DNA of 64,000 nucleotides. Source: CAJBVG01 sp044337515 (GTDB lineage Bacteria > Bacteroidota > Bacteroidia > Sphingobacteriales > Sphingobacteriaceae). Below, one piece after another: positions 43,242-51,380 of the stretch. Both the position numbers and the translations under genes were made by a program. The stretch's first letter is position 1; each line of letters begins with the position of its first letter. The stretch covers positions 1 through 64,000 of the forward strand of contig JBIINK010000002.1 in the NCBI GenBank assembly GCA_044337515.1, given 5' to 3'. A model generated the notes under the pieces. The model searched no databases. It saw only the letters and a program-made list of their open reading frames with translations, and was not told the DNA's origin.

Positions 43242-45335
43242 TTAAATATAATAGTGTTTTACAATGGATTGATAGCTGGCATATACAAATAGCATACAGA
43301 ACAAGATCACATGTAGAATTAGAATCCAGTTTAAGTAGATATTGTTAAACTCCCAAGTTACTTGATGAGTGCCAGGTGTTAAAACGACTAATTGCTGCGC
43401 ATAATTTACAGTTTGTATGGTTTGACTTTCGTTGTCAATTCTTGCCATCCAACCTGCATAAGGGTTTTGAGCGAATACTAATAACGCAGTATCTGTCGAA
43501 CTATAGTTAAGATTAAACTGTCGAGGAGAATAGCTGATAGTATTTACTTTTACGACTCCAGTATATATTTTTCTCGTGTTGTTATTAGAATTGTATTTCC
43601 AAGATGTGTTACTAGATACCAATGTAGGAGTATCACTTTCCAGTAAAGCTGTGGGAAAAGAAAACCATGCATTTTTCCAGATACTATCTTTTAAAGGAGA
43701 TTCAGATAAAGAGTTAAATGTATTCAGTACAAAAGGATTATAACCATCAATCGCGATTTCTCCGAAATAACAATTCATGTTCCAATTTAATGGCCAACGA
43801 TATTCATATTGTTGATCGATACTGCTTATTAGTGCTTGTTGCTTGGGTGTATGGAATTGTTGTGGTGCATTAATTAGTAATGAATCTACTGCAGATGTTT
43901 TGGTATCTAACACCATTGTGGCCATAGCATTTATTCTAACGTTAATAAACAAATCCAGCACGCAAACAATGATGATTAAATAGCGTGGCATTTTTTTTAT
44001 CACTATTAATGCGAATAAAATCAATAAGATACCACTTATTGTATATTGAAATAATAAGTGTTGAGTAAACGTAGTACTCTCGAACTGTTTTGCAAGTGCG
44101 CTTAACGAATTGAGATGAAATGGATGCCAAGAATTAATATTAAGATATATGTATGCGCTAAATAAAATAACTAGTGTAGTAATAATCCACAAACTTTTTT
44201 TAGCAACATCTTCAAATCGTCCATATACACTGCCAACATAAAGTAATAGATAGCCAATAGCAAATAATCTAAAAAGTGCAGGAAATCTGAACAAATTAAA
44301 TCCAGGGATATAATCAAATAAAAATTTACGTATTGGAGTTTGGTCCCCAAATCCGATTAGTATAAATATGAATGCCCAGATTAACCAGCTTCTTTCTTTC
44401 TTCAATTTCTTAATAAATAATAAGGAAGTGATTAGTAGTACAAATGGAACTATGCCTATGTAGGCATTAGACATTGAAATGTCGGTGTTAAATAAACTCG
44501 GATTCTTAAACGATGCAAATGGTGCAACGAAAGACAATAGACTTTGCCATGTGAAAGGATGTTGTAATGCTTTTGCTAAAGTTAATCCAGCACCTCTACT
44601 AAAATAAGCTTTGCTAGAAATCAAGGAGTAAATAATTGGACTTAAAATGATAATACATAAAATAACAAGTACTATTCCGTTAAGAATAAATTTGCTTTTT
44701 TCTTTGCTTTTAAAAAAGAGTGTTAGTTGATCTATGCCGATTAAATAAGCAGAAACAATTATAAATGCAGGATAAGAACTTGATGCAAATAAATAGAGAA
44801 TGATAAGAAACCAAATTAAGTGATAATTAATTTTCTCTTCTCTTATATAATTGTAATGATAAAATAACCAAGGTATCCAAGCCGCCGCAGCAATCCAAGT
44901 TAAGTGTTGTGCATTCCCAATTATAAATCCAGAACACATATAAGCCATAGAAACAAGTAAGGAAGCTTGTTTGCTATTGCCTAGCTTAATATTCAACTTA
45001 TAAAAACCAATACCAGCAGTAATAACTAGAGTTAGAATTTCTAATTCAATAATTTTCATGCTGTACCCAAAGAGATAGCCGACAATCCAAATGGGATAAT
45101 ACCAGAATCCACTTTGTGGGTCAGCAAAAGTTGGGTAGCCGCCTAATTGAAATGAATTCCAAAATGGAATTTCACCATTCTGTAGACTCTTTCCTAAAAA
45201 GTATCTCCATGGCAAATACTGTTCAGCTAGATCCCATTTCATGCTGAATGGTTGTAGCCATAAAAACTGAAAGCAGATAAGTGCAAATACAATGATGATA
45301 AAATAATTCAGATTGAGCTTGATGTGTTTATTCAT
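43242..45335 (-). CDS. YfhO-family polytopic membrane protein
   Basis: The protein has 697 residues with about 13 hydrophobic segments. The first loop carries KWDLAEQYLPWRYFLGKSLQ and then NGEIPFWNSFQLGGYPTFADPQSG, the YfhO/GT-C signature with acidic residues after helix 1. A beta-rich C-terminal domain (about 560-660, FAQNPYAGWMARIDNE) is followed by a last TM helix. In Bacillus, YfhO glycosylates lipoteichoic acid; here a polyprenyl-linked glycosyltransferase is inferred. The start overlaps the AsmA-like gene by 8 bases. Confidence 0.8.
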   Translation of the reverse strand: MNKHIKLNLNYFIIIVFALICFQFLWLQPFSMKWDLAEQYLPWRYFLGKSLQNGEIPFWNSFQLGGYPTFADPQSGFWYYPIWIVGYLFGYSMKIIELEILTLVITAGIGFYKLNIKLGNSKQASLLVSMAYMCSGFIIGNAQHLTWIAAAAWIPWLFYHYNYIREEKINYHLIWFLIILYLFASSSYPAFIIVSAYLIGIDQLTLFFKSKEKSKFILNGIVLVILCIIILSPIIYSLISSKAYFSRGAGLTLAKALQHPFTWQSLLSFVAPFASFKNPSLFNTDISMSNAYIGIVPFVLLITSLLFIKKLKKERSWLIWAFIFILIGFGDQTPIRKFLFDYIPGFNLFRFPALFRLFAIGYLLLYVGSVYGRFEDVAKKSLWIITTLVILFSAYIYLNINSWHPFHLNSLSALAKQFESTTFTQHLLFQYTISGILLILFALIVIKKMPRYLIIIVCVLDLFINVRINAMATMVLDTKTSAVDSLLINAPQQFHTPKQQALISSIDQQYEYRWPLNWNMNCYFGEIAIDGYNPFVLNTFNSLSESPLKDSIWKNAWFSFPTALLESDTPTLVSSNTSWKYNSNNNTRKIYTGVVKVNTISYSPRQFNLNYSSTDTALLVFAQNPYAGWMARIDNESQTIQTVNYAQQLVVLTPGTHQVTWEFNNIYLNWILILHVILFCMLFVYASYQSIVKHYYI

Positions 45336-47979
45336 CTACTTCGGGTTTTTCCTTTAATTTATCTTTTAACTTTTGTAAACTGGTTTTTGATTTTTTGTTT
45401 ACACTATCAGTTTTACTAGTTGAAGGTACTATTTTATTTGAATTATTTTGCTGAGGAATATCTTTTTCCCAATCGCTTGCGCCTTCATTTATGCTTTCTT
45501 TAAAATCCTTTTCCTTTTTAAATAAAGAGTTGAACTCATCTTTAAGAACTTTTTTCATTTCGGCGCGTTCGTTTTTAAAATCGTCGACTAATTTTTTTCT
45601 TATCTCTTTTTTATCGAGAGAGAATTGAGGGTTTTCGGCATCACCATACATTCTTATAAGAAGTTTGGTATTCCCAGTTCCGTCAGGTTCAATCTCTCCA
45701 AAACGTTCATCCCCTAATGTTTTCGATTTCTTTTTGATGAAATCTGAAAGCAATAGTTGTAAGTGGTAATCAATTTTATTTTCGAAACTATGTGTGCCTG
45801 ACAATTGAAGACTCAAAGCATTCGATTTGATTTCCATACTTGGAATGTATATAATCTTATTCTTTATCTCGATAGTATTTTCGAGATTTGAAAATTTCAA
45901 GTTCTTCAAATCGTTTACATCAATATATTTCCCAAGTGCAAGCATAGGATCAAAATTTAGTAATTCGCCATTTTCAATCAGCACATTCCCTTTTGCATAA
46001 AACGCCTCGTGAATAGAATTTAAATTCTCATCCCATAGAATATTTATTTTCATTGACGTACTTAAATTACCACGGATGTTTTTATCTGTAATAATATCTA
46101 CACCAAAATTATCAAACTCCCGGAATAAGTTACTTACATCTACTTTGTTTAATATAAGATCAATGTCCATCGGCATTCGCTTAGGTTGTTTTGCATTAAA
46201 ATTAATTTTTGCAAATACTAGTCCTTTCTGTGAACGGCAAGCTAAATAGTTAGTAGAAATATTTTGATTTTCAATCGACATTTCACCTTGCACATCAAGA
46301 GCTTGAAATGGCAAGAATTGAATTTCTTTTACATTAAGTTTTAAATTAACATTCAACCTTGGGTTTATTTTTAGTCGATAAGGCTCGGTTTCAGTACTGT
46401 TCTCACCTGATGAAAGCAATTCTTTTAAATTTAACTTATTAGAAGTTAAAGCAGCATCAATACTTAGGTCTTCATTTTCACTTAATAAAAATGAAAAAAG
46501 GTTTCTAAAAAATCCTTGAAGAATTATATCAGAAGTTCCAATCTTTAAACTCATCGAGTTTATTCTCAAATCGGCTTTTTGGAAACTATAGTCGCCATTT
46601 ATATTTTCTAGTGCTAGTGCATATTTCCCTGCTAATAAACTAGCGTTAGTAATTTTTACATTGCCCTCACTTTCGATGTGTTTGATGTTATTGTTTTTTT
46701 CTAAATCAGAGACATGAGTTTGTAGTTTTAGTTTTAAAGCTAGATCTCCCTTTTTAAAATCTACATCTTTTATTGGAAATATTTTTTGAATATCAGTTAG
46801 CGATTGTTGTGTTTCTATGTATAAATCAATATATGGGTCGTTTAGTTCGCTGATATTGATATGTCCCTGAATGGGTTTATCTTGAAATGTTGCAGTAAAT
46901 GAATTTACATCTATTCGGTCATCAAGCATTGAAACGGTTGCATTATTATCATATGATAATTTAAAATTCAATCTATTTATTTTCTGATTTTTAATGCTTG
47001 AATTATTGATTTCTACTTCTGTATTTTCAAAACCTGCAAGCAATAGTATTCTTGGTGTTTTGTTAGAATCGAGACTCCCTTTAATGCTTGTTTGTAGAAA
47101 CATAGTTCCAGTGCTCTTATACTCCTTAACTTTGTTACTATATTGATTTGGAAGAATACTTAAAAATGACTGTATATCTAACTCTTTACCTTGAGCAGTT
47201 AGGTTTATTGATTTATTAGATGAGGAGAAATTAATATCACCATCGAGCAATAAGTTTAATTTCTCAATTTTTATTGCAGCAGAATTAAATTGGTAATGAT
47301 CATTTGTGAAATCAACGGCAATACTTGTGTTTAAATTAATCTCTTTGTTTTTGATGTAGTTAACCTGCTCATAATTCAAGGTCTTAACATGCATTTGGGA
47401 GATAAGGGTTAATTCGAATTCGTTGGCACTGAAGGCGCCTTTCGCTTTTAGGCTAGCAATATCGCTTCGGTAAATAAATTTTGAAGCTAAGTCAATATGC
47501 AATACGGAAGAGTTCAGAATGATTATTTCTTCAATACTCAATTTGAATTTTGAATTTTGAGTTGATGTATTTGTATCAGATTTGACAATTTCGAAATTAC
47601 TGTTACCGAATTGGTCAATTTTAGAATTCCATGAAGCATGGTTAATGTAGAGTTTCTTGACATCATATTTACCTTGGTAGATATCCCAAATATTAAAAAA
47701 GAGTGAAATCTCTGAAGCTTGTAAAAGAATTCCTTTATGATTATTGTTTGATTCGTAGATGGTTACATCTGGGAATCGTAACGATATATAGGGAAAGTGC
47801 TTAAAATAAGAGAGTTCTATCTTCCCAACTTCAATAGGTGAGTTGAGCTGCTGGTTTAGTTTATCTAAAGCCGCAGATTTTATTTCCTTCTCGTACAAGA
47901 ATATTAGTATAACTCCTTGTATAGCAAGTACAAGTAGAATTCCGAACACCCAAAGCAAGATTTTCCTTATTTTCTTCAT
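45328..47979 (-). CDS. AsmA-family envelope protein
   Basis: The protein has 883 residues. One N-terminal TM helix (about 7-29) anchors a very long periplasmic beta-rich protein: NQQLNSPIEVGKIELSYFKH at the start is the AsmA N-terminal signature, and the C-terminal AsmA domain lies near 640-790 (LLNFDPMLALGKYIDV, MEIKSNALSLQLSGTHSF). A Lys/Glu/Ser-rich disordered tail ends the protein. AsmA/TamB-like proteins bridge the envelope for phospholipid transport. It is the likely operon leader for the YfhO-like gene. Confidence 0.85.
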   Translation of the reverse strand: MKKIRKILLWVFGILLVLAIQGVILIFLYEKEIKSAALDKLNQQLNSPIEVGKIELSYFKHFPYISLRFPDVTIYESNNNHKGILLQASEISLFFNIWDIYQGKYDVKKLYINHASWNSKIDQFGNSNFEIVKSDTNTSTQNSKFKLSIEEIIILNSSVLHIDLASKFIYRSDIASLKAKGAFSANEFELTLISQMHVKTLNYEQVNYIKNKEINLNTSIAVDFTNDHYQFNSAAIKIEKLNLLLDGDINFSSSNKSINLTAQGKELDIQSFLSILPNQYSNKVKEYKSTGTMFLQTSIKGSLDSNKTPRILLLAGFENTEVEINNSSIKNQKINRLNFKLSYDNNATVSMLDDRIDVNSFTATFQDKPIQGHINISELNDPYIDLYIETQQSLTDIQKIFPIKDVDFKKGDLALKLKLQTHVSDLEKNNNIKHIESEGNVKITNASLLAGKYALALENINGDYSFQKADLRINSMSLKIGTSDIILQGFFRNLFSFLLSENEDLSIDAALTSNKLNLKELLSSGENSTETEPYRLKINPRLNVNLKLNVKEIQFLPFQALDVQGEMSIENQNISTNYLACRSQKGLVFAKINFNAKQPKRMPMDIDLILNKVDVSNLFREFDNFGVDIITDKNIRGNLSTSMKINILWDENLNSIHEAFYAKGNVLIENGELLNFDPMLALGKYIDVNDLKNLKFSNLENTIEIKNKIIYIPSMEIKSNALSLQLSGTHSFENKIDYHLQLLLSDFIKKKSKTLGDERFGEIEPDGTGNTKLLIRMYGDAENPQFSLDKKEIRKKLVDDFKNERAEMKKVLKDEFNSLFKKEKDFKESINEGASDWEKDIPQQNNSNKIVPSTSKTDSVNKKSKTSLQKLKDKLKEKPEVDE

Positions 47980-48007
47980 TTATGGAATAAACGTTAAAAA
48001 TACACTT

Positions 48008-48015
48008 CAAACATA
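48008..48015 (-). promoter_or_regulatory. -7 box of the AsmA-like gene
   Basis: The minus strand reads TATGTTTG, an exact TAnnTTTG match, 28 bases before the start codon. No convincing -33 TTG was found. Confidence 0.4.
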
Positions 48016-48042
48016 ATTAATGCATATTATTTGAAATTATTT

Positions 48043-48072
48043 TTTGGAATAAATAAAAGTATTCTATATTTG
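48043..48072 (+). promoter_or_regulatory. Promoter of the tRNA-Val locus
   Basis: TTTG (48043-48046), an 18-base spacer and TATATTTG (48065-48072) form the best match in the window to the Bacteroidota promoter consensus (TTG and TAnnTTTG). The -7 box ends 11 bases before the tRNA half-copy, so the half-copy would be transcribed ahead of the intact tRNA. Confidence 0.75.
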
Positions 48073-48083
48073 CAGTCCCAAAA

Positions 48084-48150
48084 GGAGGCTTAGCTCAGCT
48101 GGTTCAGACATCCCGATTACATCGGGAGTGGTCACTGAAAGAAAGAAGTA
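48084..48150 (+). pseudogene. 5' half-copy of tRNA-Val with a rewritten anticodon stem
   Basis: The first 25 bases (acceptor 5' strand, D-arm) are identical to the intact tRNA 70 bases downstream. Next, the anticodon arm is TCCCG-ATTACAT-CGGGA instead of TCTGC-CTTACAA-GCAGA, still paired and still carrying TAC. After GGTCACTG the T-arm and 3' acceptor strand are replaced by GAAAGAAAGAAG-type sequence. It cannot fold as a tRNA. Confidence 0.85.
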
Positions 48151-48153
48151 AAA

Positions 48154-48228
48154 GGAGGCTTAGCTCAGCTGGTTCAGAGCATCTGCCTTACAAGCAGAGG
48201 GTCACTGGTTCGAATCCAGTAGCCTCCA
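48154..48228 (+). tRNA. tRNA-Val (anticodon TAC)
   Basis: All arms pair: acceptor GGAGGCT/AGCCTCC, D-arm GCTC/GAGC, anticodon stem TCTGC/GCAGA with loop CTTACAA (anticodon TAC at 48189-48191), T-arm ACTGG/CCAGT with TTCGAAT, and discriminator A at 48228. CCA is not encoded (ACA follows the stem). Length is 75 bases. Confidence 0.97.
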
Positions 48229-48230
48229 CA

Positions 48231-48258
48231 AAACCTCGACAGACGTCGGGGTTTTTTT
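48231..48258. terminator. Bidirectional terminator (tRNA-Val / MbnP operon)
   Basis: CCTCGAC (48234-48240) pairs with GTCGGGG (48245-48251) and is followed by seven T. AAAA on the other side allows use by the convergent MbnP-like operon, whose stop codon lies at 48263. Confidence 0.85.
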
Positions 48259-48262
48259 ATGC

Positions 48263-49069
48263 CTATTCATCATGCACATGGGCTAGTGTAAACATATCCC
48301 TGTAATTCCTAGATACATTGAGTGAGTAAGGGATAAAGCCGATAGTATCATTTTGTGTGAAATCTATATTGGTAGTTCCTGAAAATACCTTACCTGCATC
48401 TACATAAATATGTACTTCAGGCCAAAGATATCCTTTCGATTGTCTAACAGAAGCAACATATTCGCGGAAATCAACTTCAGTGGTTCTTAAATTATTTATT
48501 GATGTTCCATAACCGCCAATCTGAAATTGATAAGGATGCCTTGTAGAGTTGCTGGATAAATAGTCTATATATGTTCCTTCTATATTCATATAGATATACC
48601 CTTTTGAAGGATCCCAATACATATTAGCTGCTGCTCCATTCGGATTAAGTATATCTACTCTTGTGTTTAATGGACTTACACTGGTAATGCTATCAATGCC
48701 TATATCGAATCTAACTTTTATATAATCACCTTCTGGTACTCGGAGTTTTAAAATCTTTGAGCTGCCAACATTTTCTTGAATAAGAAAGTAACTACTATCT
48801 TTTGGTATTGAATATGTTGAACTGTCTTGTTTTACGAATACAATGTTGCTAACAAAGTAGCTAAACTTAGAAATACTATAATTGTGATTTAAAGGTGTTG
48901 TGTAAAACGGAGAATCTGGAACTAGATTTAAGTCTCCTACCTGACTATCGAATTTAATTGTAATGTACCCGATTTTATTTTCATCATAAGCTGGTACAGT
49001 TTTATCTTCTTTTTTACATGAAAAAAGAAGCACTCCTAAGAGCGCAATGAATGTTTTGTATTTATTCAT
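48263..49069 (-). CDS. MbnP-like lipoprotein (paralogue 1)
   Basis: The protein has 268 residues with lipobox LLFSC, then KKED, which fits the K-(D/E)2 surface lipoprotein export signal described in Capnocytophaga. The domain opens GYITIKFDSQVGDLNL and contains FYTTPLNHNYSISKFSYFVSNI, LRVPEGDYIKVRFDIGID, NMYWDPSKGYIYMNIEG, resembling the copper-associated MbnP family. It ends HVHDE (H264, H266). The Trp after MYW found in its paralogue (MYWTW) is Pro here. It is the last gene of a four-gene operon. Metal binding is inferred. Confidence 0.7.
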   Translation of the reverse strand: MNKYKTFIALLGVLLFSCKKEDKTVPAYDENKIGYITIKFDSQVGDLNLVPDSPFYTTPLNHNYSISKFSYFVSNIVFVKQDSSTYSIPKDSSYFLIQENVGSSKILKLRVPEGDYIKVRFDIGIDSITSVSPLNTRVDILNPNGAAANMYWDPSKGYIYMNIEGTYIDYLSSNSTRHPYQFQIGGYGTSINNLRTTEVDFREYVASVRQSKGYLWPEVHIYVDAGKVFSGTTNIDFTQNDTIGFIPYSLNVSRNYRDMFTLAHVHDE

Positions 49070-49101
49070 TGCGTTAAAACGAGTACTTCTTCATTTTAGT
49101 A

Positions 49102-50052
49102 TTAAAACGCTATACCCATACCAATTAACCATCGGTAGTCATTCTTCATGCTAACATCTCGAAGTTTTTCTATTAAAGGCTTTTGATAGGAAATGTTCCA
49201 ATTCAACTTTTTATAATAGATATCTATACCAGGAATAAGATAAACTGCTTTACCGTTCGTAATGCTTTGGTTTACTCCATGATCTTTATCCTGATCTGCA
49301 TACTCAACAGAAGCACCTATTGATGGCATTACTGAAAAATCTTTTTTCTCAATACTATAATATACAGTTGTAGTAGAAGAATAACGATTTGCAAATTGAT
49401 AAGATTGTTTATTTATACCATTCACTTTGAATAATAATTCTTGATTTACTCCCCACTGCTTATACTTCAACAGATAGCCTATATTACTCAGGAAATCCCA
49501 GCTACCAGTACCTGTTTGAATATGGGGGTCTACATTCCCTTCATTAGACAAAGTAGTCGACAAGCCAGTTGGAGCTTTAATACCAGCACCAATTACTACT
49601 CGATGAATGTAGGAGTGTTTCTCTGCATCCGAACGAAATAATTGATAGCGAATAATTCCTTGAATATCTCCAAGATGATTATAGCTGTCTAATACCAATC
49701 CTTTGTTTTCGATACTATTCATACTGTATGGAAAGAAGAACATCAATTGTATTTTTCTACCAATTTTCCATTGGCTCCATACTTCCATGGTTTGAAATGT
49801 TCTCCATTCTGTTCCGGTAATAGAACTATGACTAGTGCCACCATGTACATGGGCTTTAGTAGATTCGTATATACTGAATCGATAACGCAAACTAATACTA
49901 TTTTTAGTTTGGTTCGGATGTAGACCTAAATATAAATTACACATGTCACATCCAGCAAATGCGATATTAACCGCAAAGATCATAGTCAACATTAATAATG
50001 CACGTTTAAAATATTTCTGAAATACTTTAAACGCTTTATCTGTTTGTTCCAT
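49102..50052 (-). CDS. Outer-membrane barrel with N-terminal CxxC motif
   Basis: The protein has 316 residues. A long N-region ends in a signal (LLMLTMIFAVNIAFAG) followed at once by C35-D-M-C38, then LGLHPNQTKNSISLRYRFS and AHVHGGTSHSS, a His-rich loop. The rest alternates as a beta-barrel with IVRYQLF-type strands and a terminal IGMGIAF. Similar Bacteroidota proteins with a CDxC start are annotated only as hypothetical or transporter. Lying between two MbnP-like lipoproteins, it is a plausible outer-membrane channel for a metal or metallophore. Confidence 0.6.
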   Translation of the reverse strand: MEQTDKAFKVFQKYFKRALLMLTMIFAVNIAFAGCDMCNLYLGLHPNQTKNSISLRYRFSIYESTKAHVHGGTSHSSITGTEWRTFQTMEVWSQWKIGRKIQLMFFFPYSMNSIENKGLVLDSYNHLGDIQGIIRYQLFRSDAEKHSYIHRVVIGAGIKAPTGLSTTLSNEGNVDPHIQTGTGSWDFLSNIGYLLKYKQWGVNQELLFKVNGINKQSYQFANRYSSTTTVYYSIEKKDFSVMPSIGASVEYADQDKDHGVNQSITNGKAVYLIPGIDIYYKKLNWNISYQKPLIEKLRDVSMKNDYRWLIGMGIAF

Positions 50053-50061
50053 AGAAAATAT

Positions 50062-50077
50062 GCTCCCCGAGGGGAGC
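50062..50077. other. Intercistronic 16-base hairpin in the MbnP operon
   Basis: GCTCCCC and GGGGAGC are perfect arms around GA. It lies between the stop of paralogue 2 and the start of the barrel gene and has no T run, so it may modulate decay or ratio within the operon. Confidence 0.65.
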
Positions 50078-50090
50078 TATTAATCTTTAC

Positions 50091-50912
50091 TTAGTCATTG
50101 TGAACATGGTTCACAGAAAACATTCCAGCGTAATTATCAGCGATGCTAGTTGAATAAGGCGCAAACATTACCATTGGATTTACATTGAAATTCACATTGG
50201 TAGTATTGCTTAAAACTTTTCCTGCATCTACATACATATGCACATTTGGTCCAGCGATGCCTTTTGCTTGACGTACTTCTGCGCGGTCAGCACCAAAGTT
50301 CATCGTAATGTTTTTGATGTTATTTATTGTTGGTGCAGAAAATCCTCCAAAACCACCAATATGATACAAGTAGTCTTGTCGTGTTGTAACACTATCCGTT
50401 GGGTCGTCATAATTACCTTCCATTTTTAGGAAAATATAACCAGAGTTCCAAGTCCAGTACATACCTGCTGCAGTACCAGCTGGGTCTAACGTTCCGGTTC
50501 TTTCGTTTAATGGTTTTGTATTGCGAAGGCTGTCGATACCCACTACAAACTTCACCCCAGAATAATTACCTTCTGGTACACGAATCATAATCTCTTGAGT
50601 TTCGGCATCGCTTTCTTGTACTAAGAAATAGCTACTGTCTTGAGGTACTACATAGGTAGAGCCATCTTCGTTTAACAACACAATATTACTAATGAAGTAA
50701 TTGAATTTTGTAATCGAAAAATTTTGACCTAACGCATTCGTGTAAAATGGAGAGTCTAATACTAATCCTAAATCACCTACTCTATTATCATATTCTAATG
50801 TGATATAGCCTTTGTTGTTTGGATTAATTGGACTCGTTGGTGTTGTATCTTCTTTTTTGCATGCCGTAACAAAAAGCAATGCACTTAAACCTATCGTGAA
50901 TAGTTTTTTCAT
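50091..50912 (-). CDS. MbnP-like lipoprotein (paralogue 2)
   Basis: The protein has 273 residues with lipobox FVTAC followed by KKED. Its sequence parallels paralogue 1 throughout: GYITLEYDNRVGDLGLVLDS, FYTNALGQNFSITKFNYFIS, IRVPEGNYSGVKFVVGIDSL, GMYWTWNSGYIFLKMEG, and the C-terminal HVHND (H269, H271). MbnP proteins of methanotrophs bind copper through an oxidised Trp made by the diheme enzyme MbnH; no MbnH/MauG gene lies in this window. Here MYWTW retains both Trp residues. It follows the Cys-rich small protein by 54 bases. Confidence 0.72.
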   Translation of the reverse strand: MKKLFTIGLSALLFVTACKKEDTTPTSPINPNNKGYITLEYDNRVGDLGLVLDSPFYTNALGQNFSITKFNYFISNIVLLNEDGSTYVVPQDSSYFLVQESDAETQEIMIRVPEGNYSGVKFVVGIDSLRNTKPLNERTGTLDPAGTAAGMYWTWNSGYIFLKMEGNYDDPTDSVTTRQDYLYHIGGFGGFSAPTINNIKNITMNFGADRAEVRQAKGIAGPNVHMYVDAGKVLSNTTNVNFNVNPMVMFAPYSTSIADNYAGMFSVNHVHND

Positions 50913-50966
50913 TTGCGTAATTTTTTATTTTAAAATGTAATTAATTAATAATTTATTGGAAATAAA

Positions 50967-51329
50967 TTACGCACAGGTTGGGGGCTTTAATAGTTTTGAT
51001 TGATAACTACTTAGTAAAATTGGATGGTCTATAGTATGTACTTTTTGAATATGTACTATAGCATTATTAGAAGTGGAAACTTTGCTGAAAAATAAATCTT
51101 CTTTGATGTTTTTTAACACATTGATAATTATGCCTTCTGCTTCCTTTTCAGATGTTTGTTTCTCAATAAAACACTTTCCTTTACAACAAGAGCCTGGTAC
51201 GTCTTTGTTAATACAAAGTTGTTCGATGACATACTCTTTCTCTAACTCATATAACGAAAACACTAAAGTCTTCTGCACACTTAGGAGAAGAATTAATAGG
51301 CCAACGAATATGGAAAGGGTATTTTTCAC
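50967..51329 (-). CDS. Small Cys-rich exported protein, head of the MbnP operon
   Basis: The protein has 120 residues. An N-terminal hydrophobic segment (about 5-25) precedes an acidic helix and the Cys cluster C39-INKDVPGS-C48-C49-KGK-C53, with one more Cys at 119. The CxNKDxP...CxGKC pattern recurs in small uncharacterised Bacteroidota proteins. I do not know a function. Thiol-based metal binding (Cu, Zn) or metal delivery to the co-encoded MbnP-like proteins is inferred. Its start is 5 bases after a -7 box. Confidence 0.6.
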   Translation of the reverse strand: MKNTLSIFVGLLILLLSVQKTLVFSLYELEKEYVIEQLCINKDVPGSCCKGKCFIEKQTSEKEAEGIIINVLKNIKEDLFFSKVSTSNNAIVHIQKVHTIDHPILLSSYQSKLLKPPTCA

Positions 51330-51333
51330 ACTG

Positions 51334-51379
51334 CAAAGGTAGATATTTTAATTTGTATAATTATGACTCAAATCATAAT
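51334..51379 (-). promoter_or_regulatory. Promoter and Crp/Fnr-like dyad for the MbnP operon
   Basis: The minus-strand -7 box TACCTTTG lies at 51341-51334. A perfect inverted repeat ATTATGA-CTCAAA-TCATAAT spans 51360-51379 (ATGA-N6-TCAT core). Its centre is 28.5 bases from the -7 box, close to the class-II activator position, in the 51-base gap after recO. Confidence 0.6.
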
Positions 51380-51380
51380 A

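Noticed and set aside
48084..48150. A second functional tRNA-Val
   Set aside because: The T-arm and 3' acceptor strand are absent, so a cloverleaf cannot form.
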